From contig CACMAX010000001.1 in the NCBI GenBank assembly GCA_902611845.1, positions 1 through 64,000 on the forward strand: a stretch of DNA of 64,000 nt. Direction: 5' to 3'. A program made the translations under genes and the position numbers. Source of the DNA: an uncultured Pelagibacteraceae bacterium. Lineage in GTDB: Bacteria; Pseudomonadota; Alphaproteobacteria; Pelagibacterales; Pelagibacteraceae. Below are positions 19,382 to 29,666 of the stretch, one piece after another (positions within the stretch are counted from its first letter, which is position 1; every line of letters starts with the position of its first letter). The notes below the pieces were generated by a model, which ran no database searches, had not been told where the DNA came from, and saw nothing but the letters and a program-made list of their open reading frames with translations.

Positions 19382-20074
19382 TTGACTAAAATATTTTGTG
19401 ATATAGCTGATAAAAAACTTATAAAGAAGTTTGACAAAAAAAAAATAGTCAAAGGATTTACAACAAATCCTAGTTTAATGAGAAAAGCCGGTGCAAAAAA
19501 TTATGTTAAATATTTTAAAGAAATACTTAAAATAACGAGAAAACCTGTTTCCTGTGAAGTTTTTGCTGACGACTCAAAAAACATGATTTTGCAAGGAAAA
19601 AAAATTAATAGATGGGGTCAAAATGTTTATGTCAAAGTTCCCATCACCAATTCTAAAGGTTATTTCATGGGCAAAGTAATTAGAGAACTTAATAAAAAAA
19701 AAATTAAGTTAAATATAACTGCCGTATATACTTCCAATCAAACAAAACAAATTTTAAAAAATATTGATAAAAAAACAAAAGTCATAATTTCAATATTTGC
19801 TGGAAGAATGTCTGATACTGGCAAGGATCCAATCCCACAATTTAAAAAAAGTATAAAGTTATCAAAAAAATTTAAAAATGTTGAAATTCTTTGGGCAAGC
19901 ACGAGAGAGCCTTATAATTACATTCAAGCACAACAAATTGGTTGTCAAATTATCACTGTGCCGCCTGCTATTATCGAAAAAATTCAATGTTTTGGTAAAA
20001 GTTTTAAAAATTTAACAGTCGATACAGTCAAGGGCTTTTTAAAAGACACGAAAAAATCTAAATTTAAGATGTAA
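19382..20074 (+). CDS. tal: Transaldolase
   Basis: 230 aa, TTG start; FCDIADKKLIKKF...VKGFTTNPSLMRKAG, VYVKVPITN. Confidence 0.88.
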   Translation: MTKIFCDIADKKLIKKFDKKKIVKGFTTNPSLMRKAGAKNYVKYFKEILKITRKPVSCEVFADDSKNMILQGKKINRWGQNVYVKVPITNSKGYFMGKVIRELNKKKIKLNITAVYTSNQTKQILKNIDKKTKVIISIFAGRMSDTGKDPIPQFKKSIKLSKKFKNVEILWASTREPYNYIQAQQIGCQIITVPPAIIEKIQCFGKSFKNLTVDTVKGFLKDTKKSKFKM

Positions 20075-20077
20075 AAC

Positions 20078-20154
20078 TGGTTGCGGGGGACGGATTTGAA
20101 CCGCCGACCTCAAGGTTATGAGCCTTGCGAGCTACCAGGCTGCTCCACCCCGCG
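20078..20154 (-). tRNA. tRNA-fMet(CAT), CCA encoded
   Basis: Reverse complement folds as CGCGGGG-TG-GAGC-AGCCTGGTA-GCTC-G-CAAGG-CTCATAA-CCTTG-AGGTC-GGCGG-TTCAAAT-CCGTC-CCCCGCA-ACCA; C1-A72 mismatch marks an initiator. Confidence 0.96.
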
Positions 20155-20157
20155 AAA

Positions 20158-20364
20158 TTAAATCCTATTTTTGAGTTTGTTAAGTTTTTTTACTCTCTTA
20201 ATGTTTTCTTGAAGAATTCTTTTTTTTTTTTCAGATGGTTTCTCATAATTATTTTTAAGTTTTATAATTTTAAAAAAACCGTCTCGCTGAAGTTTTCTTT
20301 TTAAAACTCTTAGCGCTTGCTCAACATTATTATCTTTAACTTCTATTTTAATAACAACCTCCAA
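20158..20364 (-). CDS. rpsU: 30S ribosomal protein S21
   Basis: 68 aa; VEQALRVLKRKLQRDGFFKIIKLKNNYEKPSEKKKR. Confidence 0.95.
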   Translation of the reverse strand: MEVVIKIEVKDNNVEQALRVLKRKLQRDGFFKIIKLKNNYEKPSEKKKRILQENIKRVKKLNKLKNRI

Positions 20365-20414
20365 AAAGTGCGATTAGTTAACATTTTAAATAATATTTGT
20401 CTATAATTTTCAAA

Positions 20415-20990
20415 CTAAATTTTACTAGATATATTCAATTTATCTTTTTCTCTCTTTTCTTTCAATATACGTCTTTCTGCTTTTTCAATAGCAGTCAATA
20501 AATCTTTTTGAGTGAGCAAACCCATTGCCACGGGATCTTTAGCATTTAGTGCATTATAGTTCCAATAGCTTTTATTTCTTATTGAACTGACAGAATTTTT
20601 TGTAACGCCTACTAATTTTGCTATCTGAGAATCTTTTAAAATTGAATGATTTTTTAAAAGCCAAAGTGCTGAATCTGGTTTGTCTTGACGTTTCGATAAT
20701 GGAACATATTTCTTAACTTTATTTTCGTTATTTTTTATTTCAATATCCTTATCAATTATAATCAATGGTCTATTTTCATCTTTTGAGGATAATTCAATTT
20801 CTTCAGTAGTTAGTTGTCCCGAGTTAACTGGATTGTAACCAACAATTCCTTTTGCCACCTCTCCGTCTGCAATACCTTGAACTTCAACTTCGTGAAGTTT
20901 GCAAAAATCTGCAATCTGCTTAAATGTTAAAGTTGTATTTTCAACTAACCACACTGCAGTTGCCATAGGCATTAATGGAGCTTTTGACAT
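20415..20990 (-). CDS. DUF1013 cell-cycle transcriptional regulator TrcR-like
   Basis: 191 aa; [46 protein letters not shown]. Confidence 0.88.
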   Translation of the reverse strand: MSKAPLMPMATAVWLVENTTLTFKQIADFCKLHEVEVQGIADGEVAKGIVGYNPVNSGQLTTEEIELSSKDENRPLIIIDKDIEIKNNENKVKKYVPLSKRQDKPDSALWLLKNHSILKDSQIAKLVGVTKNSVSSIRNKSYWNYNALNAKDPVAMGLLTQKDLLTAIEKAERRILKEKREKDKLNISSKI

Positions 20991-21220
20991 TAAGTTTTAT
21001 TTTCAGATCTGAAATTTTGGAATTTTTTATTGAATTTACTTATTCTTCCTTTATCCAAAATTTTTTGTTTGCCACCAGTCCATGCAGAATGAGATTTAGG
21101 ATCTATTTCTAGTTTTAAAGTTTCGTTTTCTGATCCCCAAGTAGACTTTGTTTCAAATTGGCTGCCATCAGTCATTTCAACCTTAATTGTATGATATTTA
21201 GGATGTAAGTTTTTTTTCAT
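20990..21220 (-). CDS. rpmE: 50S ribosomal protein L31
   Basis: 76 aa; [29 protein letters not shown]. Confidence 0.95.
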   Translation of the reverse strand: MKKNLHPKYHTIKVEMTDGSQFETKSTWGSENETLKLEIDPKSHSAWTGGKQKILDKGRISKFNKKFQNFRSENKT

Positions 21221-21255
21221 GGGCAGGCTTATAACAAAAATTATTTTAAAAACAA

Positions 21256-22002
21256 TTAAAACTTATCCAATTTTTTAAGCATTTTATCGTAAACATTTGG
21301 ATTTCCTGCCCTTATGTCTATTTTATTGATTTTAAAATCTTTAATGTTATTTACTTTTCCTCCAGCTTCTTCAATTATTATTTTTCCTGCTGCTATATCC
21401 CAAATATTGATGTTATTGTGAAAATAACCATCAAATCTTCCACATCCAACATATGCTAAGTCTAAAGCTGCACAACCTGTGTTTCTCAAGTTTAATTTAG
21501 GAAATATTTTTCTAATACCATCATTATTAGTGGCAAATAAACACTCATCTACATTCGATTTATTTGAAACTCTAATTCTACTGTTATTAATAAATGAGCC
21601 ACTATCTTTTTCTGCATAAAATATCTCATTTTTAATTGGATCATAAATCAAACCAGACACTATTTCTCCATCTATTTGTAGAGCAATTGATATGGCAAAA
21701 TGTGGTACCCCATGTAAAAAATTAATTGTCCCATCTATTGGATCTATAATCCAAAAAATATTTTTATTTTTATTTAAAATTTTACCTGTTTCCTCTGTTA
21801 TAAATGAGTAATTTTTTTTTGATTTTGCTAATTCTTCTATAATTATTTTTTCAACTCTTTTATCAGTTTTTGTTACAAAATCTTTTGGACCTTTTTTGGA
21901 TACTTGTAAATTTTCTAACTCACCAAAATCTCTGATAATCGTTTTAGAAGCTTTCTCAGATGCCTTTATCATTAAATTTAGATTAGCTGATATTGAGTTC
22001 AT
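21256..22002 (-). CDS. suhB: Inositol monophosphatase family protein
   Basis: 248 aa; [46 protein letters not shown]. Confidence 0.92.
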   Translation of the reverse strand: MNSISANLNLMIKASEKASKTIIRDFGELENLQVSKKGPKDFVTKTDKRVEKIIIEELAKSKKNYSFITEETGKILNKNKNIFWIIDPIDGTINFLHGVPHFAISIALQIDGEIVSGLIYDPIKNEIFYAEKDSGSFINNSRIRVSNKSNVDECLFATNNDGIRKIFPKLNLRNTGCAALDLAYVGCGRFDGYFHNNINIWDIAAGKIIIEEAGGKVNNIKDFKINKIDIRAGNPNVYDKMLKKLDKF

Positions 22003-22003
22003 T

Positions 22004-22564
22004 CTATATTTTTTTTACATACTCCATACTTCTTGTATCTATAACAATTGTATCCCCACTTTCTATAAAAGGAGGGACTTGAATGTTTAAACCATTATCA
22101 AGCACTGCTGGTTTATATGAGGATGATACTGTCTGACCTTTAAGGGCTGCGTCCGTTGATTCTATTGTGCAAGTTATTTGATTTGGAAGCACAATACTTA
22201 AAGGTTCTTCATTATGAAAATTTATAGTAACTTCTAAATTTTCAGTAAGCATTTTACCTTTTACTCCAACCATACTTTTGCTTAAATTAATTTGCTCAAA
22301 TGAGATTGGATTCATAAAATAAAAAGCATTTTCATCACTGTATAAGAAATTGTATTTTACCTCCTCTAATAAAGCTTTTTCTACAGTTTCACTTGATCTA
22401 AATCTTTCATTTAGTTTTGTATTTTTCAATATACTTTTCATTTCTACTTGAGCAAAAGCACCACCTTTTCCAGGCTTCACATGATTTGTTTTTAGAATTT
22501 CCCATAAATCATCTTTATATTCCAATATCATTCCTACTCTAATTTCAGTTGCATTAATTTTCAT
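22004..22564 (-). CDS. efp: Elongation factor P
   Basis: 186 aa; NHVKPGKGGAFAQVEMKSI, VEYNF-like and IESGDTIVIDTRSMEYVKK. Confidence 0.96.
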   Translation of the reverse strand: MKINATEIRVGMILEYKDDLWEILKTNHVKPGKGGAFAQVEMKSILKNTKLNERFRSSETVEKALLEEVKYNFLYSDENAFYFMNPISFEQINLSKSMVGVKGKMLTENLEVTINFHNEEPLSIVLPNQITCTIESTDAALKGQTVSSSYKPAVLDNGLNIQVPPFIESGDTIVIDTRSMEYVKKI

Positions 22565-23178
22565 ATTAGTTTTTTTATAGCTTGATGTGGTTTAAATTTT
22601 TTATTATTCCAAATGTAGCCTGAGATAGCTAAAAAATCTGCTTTATTCAATAATAGATTTTTATAATTTTTCTCATTTATTCCACCAATTGCAACAATAG
22701 GTAAATTTACTGACTTTTTAATTTTATTTAAAATGTTTATGTTTGCTTTATATCTGACTCTTTTGGTTGTAGTTTTATAGAAAGCACCTAAGGCAATATA
22801 ATTTGCACCATTTAGTGATGCTTTTTTAGCAAGCCTAAATGAATTATGACACGTAATTCCAATTATTTTGTTTTTTAAAATTTTTCTTGCATTAATAATA
22901 TTCATATCTTTTTGACCTAAATGACAACCATCAGCATTCACTTTTATTGCAAGACAAGGATTATCATTAATAATTAATTTTACTTTATTTTTTTTGCAAA
23001 TTTTTAAAATTCTTTTTGCAATTAGAATTTTTTTTTTAATGTTTTCTTTTTTAAGTCTTAATTGAAAAAACATTACTTTTTTTGATTTCAAAACTAAATT
23101 TAGGTTATTGTAGAATAAATTATTTATTATTTTATTAGGCGATATTAAATAAATAAATTTTTTATTGCGAATTTTCAA
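22561..23178 (-). CDS. thiE: Thiamine phosphate synthase
   Basis: 205 aa; LIINDNPCLAIKVNADGCHLGQKDM, IGITCHN, GAFYKTTTK. Confidence 0.88.
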   Translation of the reverse strand: MKIRNKKFIYLISPNKIINNLFYNNLNLVLKSKKVMFFQLRLKKENIKKKILIAKRILKICKKNKVKLIINDNPCLAIKVNADGCHLGQKDMNIINARKILKNKIIGITCHNSFRLAKKASLNGANYIALGAFYKTTTKRVRYKANINILNKIKKSVNLPIVAIGGINEKNYKNLLLNKADFLAISGYIWNNKKFKPHQAIKKLI

Positions 23179-24175
23179 GATTTTCTGACCATTTTCCTTG
23201 TGCTGCTAGAGTACACATTTTAGCCCTATGATCGAATATTTTCTGGGTTCCGATTATGTTTTTAATATCTTTAGACCAAAATTTCAGTGCACTTTGTTGA
23301 AGAGCTCTTCCATAAGAATAAGTCATGATAAAATTCGAATCATTTTTTATATTTATCTGATTTAAGTTTGCTGTAGCTTCTATTTCCGTTTGACCTCCCG
23401 ACAGAAAAGCTATGCCAGGTACAGATGACGGCACATTATTTTTTAAACAATCTAAAGTTAGTTCTGCAATTTCTTCACTAGAAATTTTTTCGCCAGAATT
23501 TTTTCCTGGTAAAATCATGTTTGGTTTTAATATTGTTCCCTTCAAATCAACATTATTTAATTCTAACTCTTCATAACATTTACTTATTACTTCAGACGTT
23601 TTCATTAAACAATCTTTAGCAGAATGATCTCCATCCATTAAAACTTCGGGTTCAATTATAGGAACCATTCCTGCTTCTTGAACTAATGCAGCATATCTAG
23701 CCAACACATGAGCATTTGACGAAATAGATAGTTTGCTGGGATATTTATCAGAAATTAAGTAAACACCCCTCCATTTTGTAAATCTTGCTCCAAGTTTATA
23801 ATAATCATTAAGTCTCTCTCTTAAACCGTCTAAACCTTCTGTAATTTTTTCTTCTTTAGATCCTGCCAATATTTTGGCTCCTGTATCAACTTTAATGCCT
23901 GTTAACGAACCACTTGAATTTATTAGTTCAGGTATAGTTTTTCCATCAGACGTTCTCTGTCTTATTGTTTCATCATATAGTATTACTCCACCTATACATT
24001 TACTCATTGATGAAGATGAAAATAGAGTTTGTCTAAAAACCAGTCTATTATTTTCATCGGAATGTACTTTTACGGAGCTTAATCTTTTTGTCATTGTTGT
24101 TGTACTTTCATCAGCTGCAAGTATACCTTTGCCATTCGATAAAATTTGAAGAGCGATTTTGTTAAGTTCAGACAT
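23162..24175 (-). CDS. Class I fructose-bisphosphate aldolase
   Basis: 337 aa; GKGILAADESTTTMTKRL, FTKWRGVYLI, VPIIEPEVLMDGDH, FLSGGQTE. Confidence 0.95.
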   Translation of the reverse strand: MSELNKIALQILSNGKGILAADESTTTMTKRLSSVKVHSDENNRLVFRQTLFSSSSMSKCIGGVILYDETIRQRTSDGKTIPELINSSGSLTGIKVDTGAKILAGSKEEKITEGLDGLRERLNDYYKLGARFTKWRGVYLISDKYPSKLSISSNAHVLARYAALVQEAGMVPIIEPEVLMDGDHSAKDCLMKTSEVISKCYEELELNNVDLKGTILKPNMILPGKNSGEKISSEEIAELTLDCLKNNVPSSVPGIAFLSGGQTEIEATANLNQINIKNDSNFIMTYSYGRALQQSALKFWSKDIKNIIGTQKIFDHRAKMCTLAAQGKWSENLENSQ

Positions 24176-25348
24176 TTAATTTAATGCTTTTATACCAGGG
24201 AGAACTTTGCCTTCAAGATATTCTAAAAATGCTCCACCTGCAGTTGAAACAAAATTAAATTTATTCTTAATATTTAGTGAATTAATTAATGCTACCGTAT
24301 CGCCTCCACCAACAACTGAAAATATTTTGCTTCCTCTGTTTGCTATATATTTTGCAACTTCTGAACTTCCTAATGAAAAATTCTCATTTTCAAAGTAACC
24401 TAATGGTCCGTTCCATAATATTGTAGAGGAATCGTCAATAATTCTTTTTATTTCAACTAGAGTTTTTGATCCTACATCAAGTATCATATCATCGTCTTCA
24501 ATATCTTTAAAATCTTTTTCAAAAGATTCATCGTTCAATTTTTTTCCGATTTTAACATCTTTCGGAAAATATATTTTACAATTATTTTTTTCAGCATATA
24601 TGAATATTTCTTTTATTATGTAATCAATATTTTTTTCATATATTGAGTTACCAATTTTTAAACCTTTGTATTTGAATATATTATTCGCCATAGCGCCAAC
24701 TATTATAATACTATTAAATTTTGGTATTAAATTTTTTATTATATTTATTTTTGAAGATATTTTAGATCCACCAATTATACATGTTATAGGCTTTTTTATT
24801 TCAGAAGTTATCTTGTTAAGAGCATTTACCTCTGCATTAATTTGAATTCCGCTATACGATGGAATATAATTTGTTATTTTTGATACAGAGGCATGATCTC
24901 TGTGTGAACACGAAAATGCATCATTAACATATATTTCACCTAAGCTTGCTAATTTCTTTGAAAATTTATCATCGTTGGCTTCTTCTTCAGGATAAAATCT
25001 AATATTTTCAAGTAGTACTAACTCATCATTTGAATTCTTAAAAATGTCTTCTTTATTTAAATTAAAAATGTTTTCTTTAAGTAATGACACTTCTTTTTTA
25101 ATTTTACTTTTAATATACAGCGATACCAATTCTAGTGAAAGTTCCTTAATTATTTTACCTTTTGGTCTCCCAATATGAGATATTATTATAATCTTTGCTT
25201 TTTTTTTTAATAAAAATTCTAGTGTAGGCATAACCTTATCAATCCGGTTAGCATCTGTTATTTTTCCATTTTTTATCGGAACATTTAAATCGAGTCTTAG
25301 AATTACACATTTATTTTCAATGTTTTCTATATTTTCAATAGATTTCAT
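24176..25348 (-). CDS. pgk: Phosphoglycerate kinase
   Basis: 390 aa; VILRLDLNVPIKNGKITDANRI, SHIGRPKG, GGGDTVALI. Confidence 0.96.
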   Translation of the reverse strand: MKSIENIENIENKCVILRLDLNVPIKNGKITDANRIDKVMPTLEFLLKKKAKIIIISHIGRPKGKIIKELSLELVSLYIKSKIKKEVSLLKENIFNLNKEDIFKNSNDELVLLENIRFYPEEEANDDKFSKKLASLGEIYVNDAFSCSHRDHASVSKITNYIPSYSGIQINAEVNALNKITSEIKKPITCIIGGSKISSKINIIKNLIPKFNSIIIVGAMANNIFKYKGLKIGNSIYEKNIDYIIKEIFIYAEKNNCKIYFPKDVKIGKKLNDESFEKDFKDIEDDDMILDVGSKTLVEIKRIIDDSSTILWNGPLGYFENENFSLGSSEVAKYIANRGSKIFSVVGGGDTVALINSLNIKNKFNFVSTAGGAFLEYLEGKVLPGIKALN

Positions 25349-25350
25349 TA

Positions 25351-26355
25351 TTAGATCTTGCTTACATACTCAGCAATGTCACACATTCTGTTCGAAAAAC
25401 CCCATTCATTATCATACCAAGCTGAAATTTTTCCCATTTTATTTCCAACTACATTAGTAAGTGAAGAGTCTATGATTGCAGAAGCACTATTGTGATTAAA
25501 ATCAACTGAGACTAGCTTCTCATCTGTAACACTTAGAATATTTTTAAGTTTCAATTTAGATGCTGAAATCAAAGAGTTGTTTAATTTTTTTACAGTAATA
25601 TTTTTTTTAACATTAAATATAAATTCTATTAATGAAACATTTGGTGTTGGCACTCTCATTGCTACCCCTTCTAGCTTACCTTTCAGTGGGGGTATAATTT
25701 CACCAATAGCTTTTGATGCACCAGTAGATGTGGGTACAATTGATTGACTTGCAGATCTCGCCCTTCTTGGATCTTTGTGAGAATTATCTAATATTCTTTG
25801 ATCGCTTGTAAAAGCATGTATGGTCGTCATAAAACCATTAAGAATTATAAAATTTTTATTAATTACGTCTGCAACAGGAGCTAAGCAATTTGTTGTGCAT
25901 GAAGCTGCTGAAATAATTCTATCATTCTTGTTGATCTTCTTATGATTTACGCCAAAAACTATAGTTTTGTCTGCCATTTTACATGGGGCCGATACAATAA
26001 CTTTTTTTACCCCATTTTCTATATGTGGTAGTAATTGATCTTTAGAATTAAACTTACCTGTGCACTCGAAAACATAATCTACACCGTATTTTTTCCACTT
26101 TATGTCATTAATCATAGAGTGTTGTGTGTAAGATATTTTTTCTTTATTTATTTTTATGTAATTTCTTCCAGATTTTACTAGAGAACTAAAATTACCATGA
26201 ATTGAATCATATTTTAATAAATTTGAACAAATTTCAGAGCTCGATTTATTATTAATATGTTTGATTATTATTTTACCTTTGTGATTTTCAAAAATTGACC
26301 TCACAATCATTCTGCCAATTCTCCCCATACCATTAATTCCAACTTTTATCGTCAT
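25351..26355 (-). CDS. gap: Glyceraldehyde-3-phosphate dehydrogenase, type I
   Basis: 334 aa; GINGMGRIGRMIVRS, SAASCTTNCLAPVADV, WYDNEWGFSNRM. Confidence 0.96.
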   Translation of the reverse strand: MTIKVGINGMGRIGRMIVRSIFENHKGKIIIKHINNKSSSEICSNLLKYDSIHGNFSSLVKSGRNYIKINKEKISYTQHSMINDIKWKKYGVDYVFECTGKFNSKDQLLPHIENGVKKVIVSAPCKMADKTIVFGVNHKKINKNDRIISAASCTTNCLAPVADVINKNFIILNGFMTTIHAFTSDQRILDNSHKDPRRARSASQSIVPTSTGASKAIGEIIPPLKGKLEGVAMRVPTPNVSLIEFIFNVKKNITVKKLNNSLISASKLKLKNILSVTDEKLVSVDFNHNSASAIIDSSLTNVVGNKMGKISAWYDNEWGFSNRMCDIAEYVSKI

Positions 26356-28307
26356 TTTTTTATATAGAATTTAATTTTTTTACTAATTTTTTCACTACTT
26401 AAACCAAAATGATCATAGACTTTTTTATAAGGAGCACTTTTACCAAAGTCATCTATTGAAAAAGACAAGCCATTTTCAATATATTTTTCCCAAGACATTT
26501 TTGATCCTGCCTCAATTGAAAAAGTGTTTTTGCTTTCCTTTAAGATTTTATCTTTATAGCTCTTGTTTTGTTTGTCAAAAATTTCTTGGCAAGGCATTGA
26601 TATTACTTTTGAATAAATTTTTTGTTTGGCCAATTTATGACTAGTCTCAATTGCAAGATTAACCTCTGATCCTGAGGCTAAAATAGTTAAATTTATATTT
26701 TTTCCAGTCCTTATAACTTCATAAGCTCCCATAGAGCATTGATTTTTTTTGCTAAAACTCTTTCTTATGGGTTTTAAGTTTTGTCTAGTTAAAGCTAATA
26801 TGCTAGGTGTTTTGTTACTGTTTAAAGCAATATCCCAGCATTCAATTGTTTCAGTTTGATCTGCTGGCCTCAATACATTTAAGTTTGGAATAGATCTTAA
26901 TGCAGCAAGCTGCTCTACAGGTTGATGCGTAGGCCCATCCTCTCCTAGTCCAATTGAGTCATGTGTCATTATATAAATTACCTTCTGTTTCATAATAGCA
27001 GACAGTCTTATTGAAGGTTTGCAATAGTCTGAAAATATTAAAAAAGTACCTCCATAAGGAATAAAATTACTATGAAGAGCTAATCCATTCATAACCCCAC
27101 TCATTGCGTGTTCTCTAACACCATAGTGAATATAATTACCATCAAAGTTACTTGAATTTATAATTTTATGTAACTTAGTTTTTGTATTGTTTGATCCCGC
27201 TAAATCGGCAGAGCCACCAATTAAAGTATTTTTCTCTTTTAATATAGCTGATAAAAACTCTTCTGAGGATTTTCTTGTGGCTATAATCTTTAAATTTTTT
27301 ATTGCATCTTTTTTTTGTTTTTTAATTGAACTTGAGAATTTATTTTTTATAACACTTTTAAATTTAAGTTTGTGTTTACTAAAAGTTTTATTCCATATTT
27401 TTTCTTTTTTAATACCTTTTTCTCCGATTTTCCTCCAATCAATTAAAATTTTTTGAGGTATTTTAAAAGGTTTATAATCCCAATCTAATTTTTTTCTAAC
27501 TAACTTAATTTCATCTATTCCAAGAGGACTTCCATGAGAAGAGGCCTTTCCACTTTTATTTGGAGATCCAAATCCTATTTTTGTTTTACAAGAAATCACA
27601 GTTGGTTTTTTTGATGTTTGTGCTTTTTTTAATGCATTGTAAATCTCTTTATAATTATGCCCATTGATTAAAATATAATTCCATCCATAGCTTTTAAATC
27701 TGTTTTTATAGTTATCTGATACTGCTAAACTAGTAGGACCATCTATTGAAATAGAATTATTATCAAAAAGCATTATAAGATTATTAAGTCTAAGGTGACC
27801 AGCTAAACTCATTGCTTCATGACTTATTCCTTCCATAAGGCACCCATCACCAGCCAAGACATAGGTTTTGTGATTAATTAAATTTTTACCTAATTTTTTT
27901 TTCAATATTTCTTCTGCAATTGCAAAACCTACGGAATTTGCAATTCCTTGGCCTAAAGGACCAGTTGTTGTCTCAATACCTGAGTTTGGGTGATACTCTG
28001 GGTGACCAGCACAAATTGAATTTAGTTGTCTAAATTTCTTGATGTCGTTAAGTGATACACTTTTATACCCAGTCAAGTACAAAAGCGAATAAAGCAACAT
28101 TGATCCATGTCCAGCTGATAAAATAAATCTATCTCTATTAAGCCAGTTTGGATTTTTTGGATTAAATTTTAGAAAATATTTAAATAAAATTGTTGCAACA
28201 TCGGCCATACCCATTGGCATACCTGGGTGACCAGAATTAGCGTTTTGAACCGCATCCATTGATAAAAAACGAATAGCATTTGATAAATTTTTTTCTATAT
28301 TTTTCAA
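26352..28307 (-). CDS. tkt: Transketolase (full length)
   Basis: 651 aa; NSGHPGMPMGMADV, GDGCLMEGISHEA, GEDGPTHQPVEQL. Confidence 0.96.
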   Translation of the reverse strand: MKNIEKNLSNAIRFLSMDAVQNANSGHPGMPMGMADVATILFKYFLKFNPKNPNWLNRDRFILSAGHGSMLLYSLLYLTGYKSVSLNDIKKFRQLNSICAGHPEYHPNSGIETTTGPLGQGIANSVGFAIAEEILKKKLGKNLINHKTYVLAGDGCLMEGISHEAMSLAGHLRLNNLIMLFDNNSISIDGPTSLAVSDNYKNRFKSYGWNYILINGHNYKEIYNALKKAQTSKKPTVISCKTKIGFGSPNKSGKASSHGSPLGIDEIKLVRKKLDWDYKPFKIPQKILIDWRKIGEKGIKKEKIWNKTFSKHKLKFKSVIKNKFSSSIKKQKKDAIKNLKIIATRKSSEEFLSAILKEKNTLIGGSADLAGSNNTKTKLHKIINSSNFDGNYIHYGVREHAMSGVMNGLALHSNFIPYGGTFLIFSDYCKPSIRLSAIMKQKVIYIMTHDSIGLGEDGPTHQPVEQLAALRSIPNLNVLRPADQTETIECWDIALNSNKTPSILALTRQNLKPIRKSFSKKNQCSMGAYEVIRTGKNINLTILASGSEVNLAIETSHKLAKQKIYSKVISMPCQEIFDKQNKSYKDKILKESKNTFSIEAGSKMSWEKYIENGLSFSIDDFGKSAPYKKVYDHFGLSSEKISKKIKFYIKK

Positions 28308-28359
28308 AAAGTATCCTATCTAGACTTAGGTGATTCAATTTATTAATATAGATATATAT

Positions 28360-28683
28360 ATGAAAAACATTGATGAAAAAGAAAAAAAATTAAAAGATAC
28401 TTTAAAAAAATTAGGAGAGATAAACATTCAACATAATGAAGAATTAGATAAAGTTGCAATTTTAAAAGATCAAAAAAATCAATTAGAAATTGAAAAAAAA
28501 CATATAACTAAATCTCTCCAAAGCTTAGAAGAAGAAAACTTAAAACTTAGAAGTCAAATAAATGAATTAAAAAAGGATAACGAAACTTCAAAAAGAAAAG
28601 AAAATCAATTTAATGAAAAAATTGATGAATTAAATCAAGAAACAGATAATTTATTGGAAGAATTAGATAAATGGCAAATGTGA
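28360..28683 (+). CDS. Coiled-coil protein (DUF4164-like)
   Basis: Track ORF starts at GTG 28330; in-frame ATG at 28360 preferred; heptad-rich; directly upstream of zapA. Confidence 0.6.
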   Translation: MKNIDEKEKKLKDTLKKLGEINIQHNEELDKVAILKDQKNQLEIEKKHITKSLQSLEEENLKLRSQINELKKDNETSKRKENQFNEKIDELNQETDNLLEELDKWQM

Positions 28684-29117
28684 ATATAAAATTTAATGGT
28701 AAGGAATATTTATTATCTTGTGAAGATGGGCAAGAGGAACATTTGGAAGAATTATCATTGAGTTTAAATAAAAAATTTAATGATCTAAAATTTGATCTTG
28801 GAAATATTGGAGAGAATAAATTATTACTAATATCTTCTATAAAAGTCATGGATGAGTATTTTGAAACCAAAAAAAAAGTAGATGCGCAAAAAAAAGAGCT
28901 TCAAGAATTAAAAGAAAAATTTAAAGAATTAAAATCTTTAGTTTATCAGTACAAAGATGGAAAAGAAAATGAAATTAAAAATTTAAGCTCAACACAAGAA
29001 GAACTTGAGAATGATATTGAAAACTACAAAATAAGTTACGAAAATTTAATAGACAAAGTAACTTTAGAAATAGAAGACTTTGTCAAAAAAAATAGCACAA
29101 ATACGTCTGTTTCATAA
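28671..29117 (+). CDS. zapA: Cell division protein ZapA
   Basis: 148 aa; VNIKFNGKEYLLSCEDGQEEHLEELSLSLN. Confidence 0.85.
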   Translation: MANVNIKFNGKEYLLSCEDGQEEHLEELSLSLNKKFNDLKFDLGNIGENKLLLISSIKVMDEYFETKKKVDAQKKELQELKEKFKELKSLVYQYKDGKENEIKNLSSTQEELENDIENYKISYENLIDKVTLEIEDFVKKNSTNTSVS

Positions 29118-29124
29118 AATATCA

Positions 29125-29664
29125 GTGTCAAAATTTAAATTAAGAAAAAAAATTATTAACTTAAGAAAAAAAAAATATTTTGAAATCAAAATAGACGATA
29201 ATATTATTAATAGCTTTCATAATAAAATTAATCTATCAAAAAATAAAATTATTGGAGGTTATTTTCCAATAAATTTTGAATTTGATTGTTTGCAAATACT
29301 AAAAAAATTTTATTCTAACGATTATAGTATTTCGTTGCCAGTTATAAAAAGAAATCATCAAATGGATTTTTATACATGGAGTCCAAATGATCCTTTAACA
29401 ATAAACTCATTAGGAATTCCTCAGCCACTAAAATTGAAAAAAGTATACCCAGATATAATATTTGTACCAATAGTTGCTTTTGATAAATTCAGGAACAGGA
29501 TTGGCTATGGTGGTGGATTTTATGACAGATATTTAGAAAAAATTTCTAAAATTAAAAAATGTACAACAATTGGACTGGCTTTTTCACATCAAAAAGTTAA
29601 TAAAATTAATATTGAAAATTTTGATAGAAAATTAGATTTAATTTTGACAGAAAAATTAATGTAA
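29125..29664 (+). CDS. 5-formyltetrahydrofolate cyclo-ligase
   Basis: In-frame GTG at 29125 preferred over track start 29080; VPIVAFDKFRNRIGYGGGFYDRYL. Confidence 0.9.
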   Translation: MSKFKLRKKIINLRKKKYFEIKIDDNIINSFHNKINLSKNKIIGGYFPINFEFDCLQILKKFYSNDYSISLPVIKRNHQMDFYTWSPNDPLTINSLGIPQPLKLKKVYPDIIFVPIVAFDKFRNRIGYGGGFYDRYLEKISKIKKCTTIGLAFSHQKVNKINIENFDRKLDLILTEKLM

Positions 29665-29666
29665 AA

